NCBI GenBank assembly: GCA_947304065.1
Contig: CAMZAI010000030.1
Span: 1 to 17,745, forward strand
DNA length: 17,745 nucleotides
Direction: 5' to 3'
DNA from: an uncultured Clostridia bacterium
Lineage (GTDB): Bacteria > Bacillota > Clostridia > Lachnospirales > Lachnospiraceae
In this document: positions 1 to 6,220 of the stretch, piece by piece
Position numbering within the stretch: the first letter of the stretch is position 1
Layout of the letters: the number at the start of each line of letters is the position of its first letter
Made by a program: the position numbers and the translations under genes
The notes under the pieces: model-generated
What the model saw: the letters and a program-made list of their open reading frames with translations, nothing else
What the model was told of the DNA's origin: nothing
Database searches by the model: none

Positions 1-606
1 GAGACGCCCGAAGGCGCAGCTGATGCGGCGGAAGAAGTTGAAGGCACATACTTCAAGAAGGACAAGCAGTTTACCGGCAAGAAGCTCACAGGCTTCGATG
101 TTGAGGCAGGCGGCGAGGATGCGGAGTATCCGAAGGAGATCAAGGTTAAGGTTGACTCGAAGTCGATCGGAAAGTCAGGCAAGACTCTCTATCTCTACAA
201 GGTCGACAAGTCGGGCAACAAGCTCCTTGAGACCGATGTGACCAAGATAACCGTTGACGAAGACGGATACGCAACATTTACCGCTTACGAAGAAGGCGAA
301 TTCGTTCTCTTATCGAAGGCTGCTTCAAAGAACACGGTCATCACGCTCGCTGAGCAGATCACCGTGAATAAGAGCGTCAAGGTTAAGGCAGGCAAGACGA
401 AGAAGAACGCTATGGGTCTTGAACTTCCCGCTGAGCTTAAGGGCGCTAAGGTTGAATACTCTTCAAGCGATAAGAAGGTCGTAAAGATCAGCAAGAAGAG
501 CGGCAAGATCACGGCTGTGAAGAAGGGCAAGGCTACGATCACCGTGAAGGTAACGATGCCCGACGGAACAGTTAAGAAGTATAAGACGAAAGTTACGGTT
601 AAATAA
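1..606 (+). CDS. Ig-like (Big_2) domain surface protein, 3' end only
   Basis: The reading frame is open from the first base and ends at the TAA at 604-606, so the window holds the last 201 residues and the true start lies upstream. The final 85 or so residues look like a bacterial Ig-like group 2 domain: a lysine-rich stretch with the pattern VEYSSSDKKVVKISKKSGKI, then TAVKKGKATITVKV and a closing YKTKVTVK strand. Such domains are beta-sandwich spacers in exported adhesins and cell-wall proteins. The preceding part (about residues 15-110) is beta-rich, with Lys/Asp/Gly-rich strands and a Tyr-Leu-Tyr-Lys motif, and looks like another all-beta module that I cannot name. No sortase motif or C-terminal membrane segment is present, so any anchor must be upstream. 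Codon use is strongly biased (AAG for Lys), as in highly expressed genes. The function is unknown; the Ig-like call is fairly safe. Confidence 0.8.
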   Translation, partial: ETPEGAADAAEEVEGTYFKKDKQFTGKKLTGFDVEAGGEDAEYPKEIKVKVDSKSIGKSGKTLYLYKVDKSGNKLLETDVTKITVDEDGYATFTAYEEGEFVLLSKAASKNTVITLAEQITVNKSVKVKAGKTKKNAMGLELPAELKGAKVEYSSSDKKVVKISKKSGKITAVKKGKATITVKVTMPDGTVKKYKTKVTVK

Positions 607-635
607 TCGTCTGAGGCAGGATGTATGAAACTTAA

Positions 636-682
636 GGACGGTCCTTCCCACGGCGCAATGCTGCGGGAGGGGCCGTTCTTTA
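636..682 (+). terminator. Intrinsic terminator after the Ig-like protein gene
   Basis: A long GC-rich stem (ACGGTCCTTCCC pairing with GGGAGGGGCCGT, with two G-T pairs) closes over a short loop and runs into TTCTTTA. It sits 30 bases after the stop codon and separates the Ig-like gene from the AraC-type regulator. Confidence 0.8.
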
Positions 683-702
683 CGTTGGCGCATCAAGGTT
701 TA

Positions 703-731
703 CTTGCCTTAAGGCATGTTTCGGATTAAAC
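703..731 (+). promoter_or_regulatory. Weak promoter candidate with an overlapping palindrome
   Basis: A perfect 12-bp palindrome TGCCTTAAGGCA lies at 705-716, about 50 bases before the AraC-type regulator. A weak sigma-A-like pair overlaps it: TTGCCT at 704-709, then 17 bases, then TAAACT. Both hexamers match the consensus only partly, so the promoter call is tentative. The palindrome could be an operator, possibly autoregulatory. Confidence 0.3.
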
Positions 732-762
732 TGTTTTTAGAAGAAGGAGTGTATAAAGGGAT

Positions 763-2340
763 ATGAGGAAAAACACCGATGATCTTTTCAACGCCCTGAT
801 CTGCGCCGCGGACAGCGAAACGCGCAGAGAAATCGCGGAATGGCTCGCCGGGACACAGCGGTTCGAAACGTTTGAGGCGGGGAACTCTCATGACGCGCTT
901 CTGGAACAGAAACGAAGAAAGCCTGAAGTACTGATCGCGGACATTGAAATGCTGCGGTCTTATCGTGATGACTTTATAAAGAAATGCAGATCGAACGACA
1001 GGTACTGCACGATTGTCCTTTACTGCAAAGAGAAGGACGCCGGCCTTATTTCCGACCAGATCCTTTTCGGGGTATCGCTCGTGATCGCGGGCAAAGACGG
1101 CGAAGAACGGAAGCAGAAAAATGCTGCGGCCTTGATAGATGAGCTCGAGCAGAAGAGGAGCATAATTGAGGAATTGAAGCTTTTAAGGCTCGAGAACGAT
1201 TCCTACCGTTCGGTAAATATCCTAAAAGAACTGATACAGTCCGAGGACGGGACGCTCTCGGAGGCGGCGGCCGATTTTAAGGCCAGAGAATTCAACGGCA
1301 AATGCGTTACTCTGATACTGCTCCTTGTTTCGGAAGCAGCTCTCCCCGGAGCTGAGGACAGGCTGATGAAGATGCTGCTCAAGTTTAAGTACGCGGAATT
1401 TTTCTGCCTTAACATATCGGGAAACAGGGAGCTGCTGTTTGCCGTGAGCGACAAGATCCCGTATGAACGCAATCTCAGGGCGTTCGGCGAGAAAATGCGC
1501 AGGGGCATCAGGCTGGAGCTCGGCTGCGACAGTACCGTACTTATAAGCATTCCTTCGCAGAACGGAGTCGACCTGTTTTCGGCTTACAGGAAGTTTGATA
1601 TGCTTGAAGAAAATCGCTTTCTGCTCAAAGAGGGCGACGTTCTGGTCGACAGGGTCGCGTACACCCAGAAGAGCAGCGCGGACGAGAATGTGGAGACCAT
1701 TCTCATGCAGGTATACGAAGACATCCGCTTCAGGGAATTCAAAAAGGCCGCGGAGGGCGTAAAGCGCACGGTGAGCCGGATCGAGCAGGAAGGCAGCATG
1801 AGCAATATCTATGTGCGCCACATTTTCATAGAGATACTCAGCAGGCTTTCGCAGAACTCCGACGTCATGACGACCAACGAGAACATGGAAGCCGCCAAAT
1901 ACATACTTACCGTGCCGGATATCTGGTCGATCGAGGAAAGCGTGGTCGCGCTCCTTGAAAAGGCGGAGAAGGGTAAAAAGAATTCCTACGCGAACGACAG
2001 CACGATAGTCATTGACAAGGTCATAGCGATCATACGCTCGGAATACAGGAACCCTTCGCTCACGATGGAATCCATCGCGCAGAAGGTCTTCCTTTCGCCG
2101 AATTATCTGAGCGCTATGTTCAGGAGGCTGAAAGGCGAGTCGATAAACAGTTTTATCAAGAATTACAGGCTTGAAAGGGCCAAGGAGCTCTTAAAGAACA
2201 GCAATATCAAGGTAAAGGACATAGCCAGTCTCGTCGGCTTCGCGAGCGACGGGTATTTCGCGACGGTGTTCAGAAAGGCCGAGGGGATGTCGGCTGTTGA
2301 ATACAGGGAGCAGAGTGCGGGACGCTTGGTACGCCAGTAG
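763..2340 (+). CDS. AraC/YesN-type transcriptional regulator with receiver-like domain
   Basis: 525 residues. The N-terminus (about 10-120) resembles a response-regulator receiver: D17 at the acidic pocket, D60 in the LIADIEM strand at the phospho-acceptor position and K111 near the end of the domain. The usual Ser/Thr switch position is occupied by Y87 or C88, and only one pocket acid is clear, so phosphorylation may be weak or absent. A charged helical linker (about 125-150) and an unassigned middle region follow. The C-terminus (about 418-516) is a clear AraC double helix-turn-helix, with SIAQKVFLSPNYLSAMFRR and the second-helix pattern IASLVGFASDGYFATVFRK. Such YesN-like proteins usually control carbohydrate or transport genes and pair with a histidine kinase, but none is encoded here. 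The gene lies 54 bases upstream of the FNT channel gene, its likeliest local target. The ATG at 763 follows an AAGGAGTG-type ribosome binding site, somewhat far upstream. Confidence 0.85.
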   Translation: MRKNTDDLFNALICAADSETRREIAEWLAGTQRFETFEAGNSHDALLEQKRRKPEVLIADIEMLRSYRDDFIKKCRSNDRYCTIVLYCKEKDAGLISDQILFGVSLVIAGKDGEERKQKNAAALIDELEQKRSIIEELKLLRLENDSYRSVNILKELIQSEDGTLSEAAADFKAREFNGKCVTLILLLVSEAALPGAEDRLMKMLLKFKYAEFFCLNISGNRELLFAVSDKIPYERNLRAFGEKMRRGIRLELGCDSTVLISIPSQNGVDLFSAYRKFDMLEENRFLLKEGDVLVDRVAYTQKSSADENVETILMQVYEDIRFREFKKAAEGVKRTVSRIEQEGSMSNIYVRHIFIEILSRLSQNSDVMTTNENMEAAKYILTVPDIWSIEESVVALLEKAEKGKKNSYANDSTIVIDKVIAIIRSEYRNPSLTMESIAQKVFLSPNYLSAMFRRLKGESINSFIKNYRLERAKELLKNSNIKVKDIASLVGFASDGYFATVFRKAEGMSAVEYREQSAGRLVRQ

Positions 2341-2358
2341 TGTTTATGACGAGGAATC

Positions 2359-2379
2359 AGAATCGGCGAAGCCGATTCT
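2359..2379 (+). promoter_or_regulatory. Perfect inverted repeat before the FNT channel gene
   Basis: AGAATCGGC and GCCGATTCT form a perfect 9-bp inverted repeat around GAA. No T tract follows; the next bases are AAACAGGAGGT, the ribosome binding site of the FNT gene. It may be an operator, or an mRNA hairpin that shapes expression between the two genes. It does not look like an efficient terminator. Confidence 0.55.
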
Positions 2380-2394
2380 AAACAGGAGGTAAGG

Positions 2395-3009
2395 ATGAAG
2401 GGAAAAGAGATCAAAGACCATGTGATCAGGGCTATCTGCGCGGGAGCGTCGATCGCGCTCGGAGGAACCGTATTTCTTGCGTGCGAGAATAAGGTCGTCG
2501 GCGCGTTCCTGTTCTCCGTCGGACTGATCACGGTTCTGGTGTTCGGATTCGATCTGTACACGGGCAAAGCCTGTAATGAGGCTTTTATAAAGAGTCCCGG
2601 GAAGCTGGCGGTCATCTGGATCGGAAACTTTATCGGAGCGGTGCTGTTCGGACTTATGGTCTCGACGCACGGAGCCCTTAACGCAACTGCGGCTGCGGTC
2701 GCCGCGGGCAAGCTTGCAAAGCCGTTCTATATCGTGATAATCGACGGTATCATATGCGAGTTCTGCATCGCGATTGCGGTCAGAGGCTACGCAAAAGCGG
2801 AGGGCTTTGCAAAGTATCTGGTAGTAGTCCTGGGCGTCATGGTGTTCATCCTCTGCGGTGCGGAGCACGTAGTGGCCGACATGTTCTATCTTGCGGCGGC
2901 ACGTGCGGCGGATATTCCGAAGATCGCCCTGTTCCTGTTGTGGGCGACGGTCGGTAATGCCGCGGGCGGCGTGATCTGGTGGCTGGGAGAGAAGTTTACC
3001 GCGAAATAA
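2395..3009 (+). CDS. Formate/nitrite transporter (FNT) family channel
   Basis: 204 residues with six predicted membrane spans (about 11-30, 34-57, 70-90, 110-130, 139-166, 178-198), matching the FNT fold, which forms pentameric channels for small monovalent anions such as formate, nitrite or hydrosulfide. Family hallmarks visible are GASIALGG in span 1, FDLYTGKACN (52-61) in the first re-entrant region, GAEHVVADMFYL (155-166) with the conserved pore histidine H158, and TVGNAAGG (186-192) in the last span. It is shorter than FocA-type proteins (about 280 residues) because loops and termini are trimmed, but all six spans seem present. A strong AGGAGGT lies 4-5 bases before the ATG. The substrate cannot be read from the sequence; formate would suit a fermenting anaerobe. 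No convincing terminator follows the gene. Confidence 0.85.
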   Translation: MKGKEIKDHVIRAICAGASIALGGTVFLACENKVVGAFLFSVGLITVLVFGFDLYTGKACNEAFIKSPGKLAVIWIGNFIGAVLFGLMVSTHGALNATAAAVAAGKLAKPFYIVIIDGIICEFCIAIAVRGYAKAEGFAKYLVVVLGVMVFILCGAEHVVADMFYLAAARAADIPKIALFLLWATVGNAAGGVIWWLGEKFTAK

Positions 3010-3051
3010 GCCGGTACGTACGGTCCGTAGACCGCATTATTGAGAATACTG

Positions 3052-3080
3052 TTGTTTTTTGATAAGACTGCAATTATAAT
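3052..3080 (+). promoter_or_regulatory. Sigma-A-like promoter of the B12 operon
   Basis: TTGTTT at 3052-3057, a 17-base spacer and a perfect TATAAT at 3075-3080. Transcription would start near 3087, just before a small GTGC-GAAA-GCAC hairpin (3089-3100) and the riboswitch aptamer. The placement fits a B12-controlled leader of about 290 bases. Confidence 0.6.
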
Positions 3081-3117
3081 TGTTTAGAGTGCGAAAGCAC
3101 CGTTGTAAATTGCATAT

Positions 3118-3231
3118 GCATGCTCAGGTTCCGCGCGAGCGGATCAGGGGGAAGTTCGGTGAGATTCCGTCGCAACCATCATTACTGTGATTGGGCCCTG
3201 CCCATAAGTCAGAATACCTGCCCGAGCATGT
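3118..3231 (+). ncRNA. Cobalamin riboswitch aptamer
   Basis: The conserved blocks of the cobalamin (B12-box) aptamer appear in order: a GGGGGAAG core (3147-3154), GGTGAGATTCC (3158-3168), ACTGTGATTGGG (3183-3194) and the 3' box GTCAGAATACCTGCC (3208-3222). The closing P1 stem pairs CATGCTC (3119-3125) with GAGCATG (3224-3230). This RNA class binds adenosylcobalamin or related corrinoids and usually switches off transport or synthesis genes when the ligand is plentiful. It is followed by a strong terminator and by an operon with an ECF transporter, so it very likely acts by transcription attenuation. Which cobalamin subclass it prefers is not resolved here. Confidence 0.9.
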
Positions 3232-3261
3232 CCGGTATGAACATTTTGGATATGAAAGTGC

Positions 3262-3298
3262 AACCGTTTAATCCCGTGGTCGGTACGGGATTGGTTTT
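3262..3298 (+). promoter_or_regulatory. Second hairpin of the riboswitch expression platform
   Basis: AATCCCGT (3270-3277) pairs with ACGGGATT (3285-3292) around the loop GGTCGGT, and the stem can extend by AACC/GGTT across a bulge before GGTTTTG. It lies between the aptamer and the terminator. It could be the kissing-loop (P13-type) hairpin, an alternative-folding partner or a weak extra terminator; the sequence alone does not decide. Confidence 0.5.
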
Positions 3299-3311
3299 GT
3301 GTGGAAAAAAG

Positions 3312-3348
3312 CGCCTGTCATATTTCGATGTGACAGGTGTTTTCTTTT
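3312..3348 (+). terminator. Riboswitch-controlled intrinsic terminator
   Basis: A 10-bp stem, CCTGTCATAT pairing with ATGTGACAGG around a TTCG tetraloop (extendable to 12 bp), is followed by GTTTTCTTTT. It lies 81 bases after the aptamer and 31 bases before the first start codon of the operon, the position expected for a B12-dependent attenuator. Confidence 0.88.
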
Positions 3349-3378
3349 AACGGCAGGTTGTACTTCGGAGGATTTGGA

Positions 3379-3672
3379 ATGGAAGAAGCGAAGCTCACAA
3401 AGGAGCTCTGCATCGGTTTGCTTAGGGCGAAAGCGGATGAATTGCGGACCGGAGGTGAAGAGCGATTTCCAAAGCGCGCCGATTTTTCGGAGCGTGAGGT
3501 CGTGGCTATCAAGGCATTTTTCGGCCCCTGGCCGAGAGCATTGGAGGCCGCGGGGCTTAAAGAACCCAGATCCGATGACCGGAAACAGCTGAACAGGGAG
3601 AAACGCATCAGATCCAAAAGGCGGCGTATCGAAGCGATGAAGCAACAAAAAAAAAGAGAAAGGATTAGAACA
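3379..3672 (+). CDS. Small homing-endonuclease-associated-repeat-like protein, frame open into next gene
   Basis: About 98 residues from the ATG at 3379, which has GGAGGA six bases upstream. The centre has the pattern RFPKRADFSEREVVAIKAFF followed by GPWPRALEAAGL, typical of the short helical repeat associated with HNH homing endonucleases and of small DNA-binding proteins in Clostridia. The tail is highly basic (KRIRSKRRRIEAMKQQKK), fitting nucleic-acid binding. No nuclease motif is visible. As given, the frame has no stop before the signal peptide of the next gene. However, a nine-A run (3647-3655) lies just upstream, and losing one A would end this gene at a TGA (3674-3676) overlapping the next ATG in an ATGA arrangement. 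I therefore treat it as a separate gene. It is the first gene after the riboswitch; a role in B12 control is possible but unproven. Confidence 0.6.
3647..3655 (+). other. A9 homopolymer, candidate slippage site
   Basis: Nine consecutive A residues follow CAAC and precede GAGAAAGG, near the end of the small basic protein. With nine A the upstream frame continues into the secreted protein. With eight it stops at the TGA overlapping the next ATG; with ten it stops at the TAG at 3665-3667. Only the A9 form is fused. Confidence 0.6.
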
Positions 3673-4485
3673 ATGAAGAGATTTACAGCTATTTTACTGA
3701 CTCTTATCCTGACCGTGGGCATGAGCTGCGTTGCAGTTTCGGCCGACGGTGATGTAAATGTTTATGTCTCGATCGCAGACGCAGCCGGCAAGCTGGTTGT
3801 AGCGCACGAGACAGTAAAGGTTTCCGACGCTGACGGCGACGGAAGTCTGACTATCAATGACGCGCTTATCGCCGCTCATGACAAGTTCTATGACGGCGGA
3901 GCAGAGGCCGGTTACGGCTCTTATGTGGGAGATTACGGTCTCAGCATGAGCAAGCTCTGGGGCGAGGAAAACGGCGGCTCCTACGGCTATTATGTAAACA
4001 ATGCTTCGGCATGGAGCCTTGCGGATCCCGTAGCTGCAGGCGATCATGTATATGCGTTCGTTTATACCGATCTTGTGGGCTGGTCCGACGCATACAGCTG
4101 GTTTGATGCATCTGCGAAGGATGCTTCGGCAGGCGATTCGGTTACCGTTGCGTTAAGCTCACTCGGCTATGACGCTGACTGGAATCAGGTTATCAGCCCC
4201 GTAGCAGGCGCATCTGTTACGGTTAACGGAGAAGCTTCGGGCGTCGTTACGGATGCTGAGGGCAAGGCGGCCATCGCTTTTGATAAGGCCGGAACTTATG
4301 TGATCAGCGCAACTTCTGACAGCATGACACTCGTTCCCCCCGTATGCGTAGTTACCGTTGCTGCTGCAGGCCTTCCCAAGACCGGCGTTGCAGAGACTTC
4401 GACATTTGTATTTGCGGGTCTGGCTGTTCTGGCTATGGGCGCAGTACTTGTAACAGTATCAAGAAAGAAGACCAATGAGATCTAA
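3673..4485 (+). CDS. LPXTG-anchored secreted protein with transcobalamin-C-like domain
   Basis: 270 residues from the ATG at 3673, chosen because it begins a textbook signal peptide (MKRFTAILLTLILTVGMSC, cleavage near AVSADG) and has an AAAGG-type site upstream. The sorting signal LPKTG (234-238) is followed by a hydrophobic span and a basic tail ending in RKKTNEI, so sortase should attach it to peptidoglycan. The mature part (about 27-150) has an EF-hand or dockerin-like acidic loop, DADGDGSLTIND (52-63), and a YGYYVN motif (104-109) followed by a GDHVYAFVYTD strand. This echoes the WMYYVNGE...GDEIAWLYT pattern of the transcobalamin C-terminal-like (DUF4430) domain in the next protein. A second beta module (about 155-225) resembles an Ig-like domain. 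It overlaps the next gene by 11 bases. A corrinoid-binding or relay role at the wall is inferred from context. Confidence 0.75.
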   Translation: MKRFTAILLTLILTVGMSCVAVSADGDVNVYVSIADAAGKLVVAHETVKVSDADGDGSLTINDALIAAHDKFYDGGAEAGYGSYVGDYGLSMSKLWGEENGGSYGYYVNNASAWSLADPVAAGDHVYAFVYTDLVGWSDAYSWFDASAKDASAGDSVTVALSSLGYDADWNQVISPVAGASVTVNGEASGVVTDAEGKAAIAFDKAGTYVISATSDSMTLVPPVCVVTVAAAGLPKTGVAETSTFVFAGLAVLAMGAVLVTVSRKKTNEI

Positions 4486-6220
4486 ACTTATATTTCTGAT
4501 CATCGGCTGCCTGATGATGGCGGCAGCCCTGAACCTGAATATATGTCGTGCAGATGCCGTTGATGACGCCGAAAGCGTCATCAGCGGTATTGTCATGTTT
4601 AAAATGCGGGAGTCCGGCTGTGAAAACGAGGCGGAGTGGGTCGCAAAAGCTATCCCTTCGGGCGCCGGGATCGACACGGACGCTTACGCATACGGTCTCG
4701 CAAAGCTTGGCGGGTATGACCTGAGGCCTTATTCGGATGCACTGGTTAAGTTTCTGAATGAGAATGAGGTGAGATCCGCCACGACCAGGCTGAAATTTGC
4801 GCTTTGCCTGATAACGTACGATCCCGATGATCCTTACATCGCAGGGGCCGTGGACAGTTCTGTGGGACAGCTCGGGATAATGAGCCTCGCGTACGGACTT
4901 CATCTGTACAATAACGGTTTTGAGGCTGCCGATTATCCTCCGGAAAAGATAATTGAAGACATCCTGGCAATGGAGCACGAAGACGGCGGCTGGTCCGTAA
5001 TGGGAGAATACGGCGATGTGGATGTGACCGCGATGGTGCTGCAGTCGCTGGCGGGATATATATATTGCGGTGAGAAAGAAGATTACGGGGAAGAAAATAC
5101 TTTATACTCGGACAATACTGCCGTTGATGATACTTTGCTTGCGAGCGTTCGGGAAGCTGTAGAGAAAGGCCTAGACTTCCTTTCGGGGAAGCAGCTCGAA
5201 AGCGGCGGATATGCGGGCTTCGGCGCGGAAAACGCCGAGAGCACGGCTCAGGTGCTTATCGCGCTCTCGGATCTCGGGATCGACGCGTTAACCGACGAGC
5301 GTTTTATAAAGAACGGCGCGACTGTTTTTGACGGACTGGCTGAGTACAGGCTTGACGACGGTTCGTATTCCCATGTAAAAGGCGGAGAAAGCAATTCTAC
5401 GGCCACATCGCAGGTATTTACCGCGATGGTCGCGTACAAGTGCATGAAGGACGGCAGGGCGCCGTATTACGTATATGACGGAGAAAATGTCGGCAAGGCA
5501 GAGGAAGGTACGGCGGTCGGCGAACATAGCGGATCTGACCGCAGGGACGGCGAGACTACCCACACCCCCGATATGTCCGGGGCCACAGGTAAAGATGCCG
5601 CAGATAACGATACTTCAAATAGCAATACTTCAAGCTTCAGGCTCATTGCCTGCAGTATACTCGGTGCGTTGACACTGATCGTCTGCGTGGTCCTTATTGC
5701 GCTCAGGAAGACCAACTACAAGAACTTTATATTTATAGTCATCCTGAATATCATCGCTGTATTCGCGATATTCAGAATCAACATACAGTCGCCGGAAGAG
5801 TATTATTCCTCGGCCGGCAGAGCCACCGGCCAAAGTATAGGGCAGGTTACGATGACCATACGCTGTGACACGATCGTAGGACTGTCGGATTCGGAATTTG
5901 TCCCGGAAAGCGGCGTAATAATGGAGACGACCGGCATGGAGCTGCATGAGGGCGAGACGGTCTACGATATCCTGATACGCGCGGTCAGGGAGAACGGCAT
6001 CCATATGGAGAATATGAAGACCGGACTCGGAGCGCACGGGGCATATTATATCAGCGGGATCAATCACATTTACGAGTACGAGTACGGAGAACTTTCGGGC
6101 TGGATGTACTATGTGAACGGCGAGGCTCCGTCTGTCGGCTGCGGCGAATATGTTTTAAAGGACGGCGACGAGATCGCATGGCTCTACACACGTGAGATAG
6201 GAAGGGATATCGAACAGTAA
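4475..6220 (+). CDS. Transcobalamin/intrinsic-factor-like membrane-anchored corrinoid-binding protein
   Basis: 581 residues. A signal peptide (about 1-26) precedes an alpha-helical region (about 36-330) with toroid-type repeats: EDGGWSVMG (169-177), ESGGYAGFG (242-250) and LDDGSYSHV (293-301), each followed by a helix such as DVTAMVLQSLAGY. This matches the alpha6/alpha6 barrel shared by terpenoid cyclases and by transcobalamin and intrinsic factor. A Ser/Thr/Asp-rich linker leads to two membrane spans (390-410 and 418-433) joined by a short basic loop, RKTNYKN. The C-terminal part (about 455-575) is a DUF4430 / transcobalamin-like C-terminal domain, with WMYYVNGE (543-550) and KDGDEIAWLYT. 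Both halves should therefore face outside. Animal B12 carriers have the same order, helical barrel then beta domain, but no membrane hairpin. It lies in a riboswitch-controlled operon with an ECF transporter, abutting ecfT (TAA then ATG). The cobalamin ligand is a strong inference, not proof. Confidence 0.8.
   Translation: MRSKLIFLIIGCLMMAAALNLNICRADAVDDAESVISGIVMFKMRESGCENEAEWVAKAIPSGAGIDTDAYAYGLAKLGGYDLRPYSDALVKFLNENEVRSATTRLKFALCLITYDPDDPYIAGAVDSSVGQLGIMSLAYGLHLYNNGFEAADYPPEKIIEDILAMEHEDGGWSVMGEYGDVDVTAMVLQSLAGYIYCGEKEDYGEENTLYSDNTAVDDTLLASVREAVEKGLDFLSGKQLESGGYAGFGAENAESTAQVLIALSDLGIDALTDERFIKNGATVFDGLAEYRLDDGSYSHVKGGESNSTATSQVFTAMVAYKCMKDGRAPYYVYDGENVGKAEEGTAVGEHSGSDRRDGETTHTPDMSGATGKDAADNDTSNSNTSSFRLIACSILGALTLIVCVVLIALRKTNYKNFIFIVILNIIAVFAIFRINIQSPEEYYSSAGRATGQSIGQVTMTIRCDTIVGLSDSEFVPESGVIMETTGMELHEGETVYDILIRAVRENGIHMENMKTGLGAHGAYYISGINHIYEYEYGELSGWMYYVNGEAPSVGCGEYVLKDGDEIAWLYTREIGRDIEQ

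Noticed and set aside
1222..1821. A 199-codon minus-strand frame opposite the AraC-type regulator
   Set aside because: No ribosome binding site, no recognisable domain, and fully inside a confident + strand gene.
3011..3034. Possible terminator after the FNT gene
   Set aside because: The CGGTC/GACCG stem is only five base pairs, and the nearest T run is about 20 bases further on and is better read as part of a promoter.
3120..3350. A 76-codon frame across the riboswitch
   Set aside because: It covers the conserved aptamer blocks and terminator, which explain the sequence better than a protein.
3337..3378. Start at 3337 for the small protein after the riboswitch
   Set aside because: This start lies inside the terminator stem and has no ribosome binding site; the ATG at 3379 has GGAGGA at good spacing.
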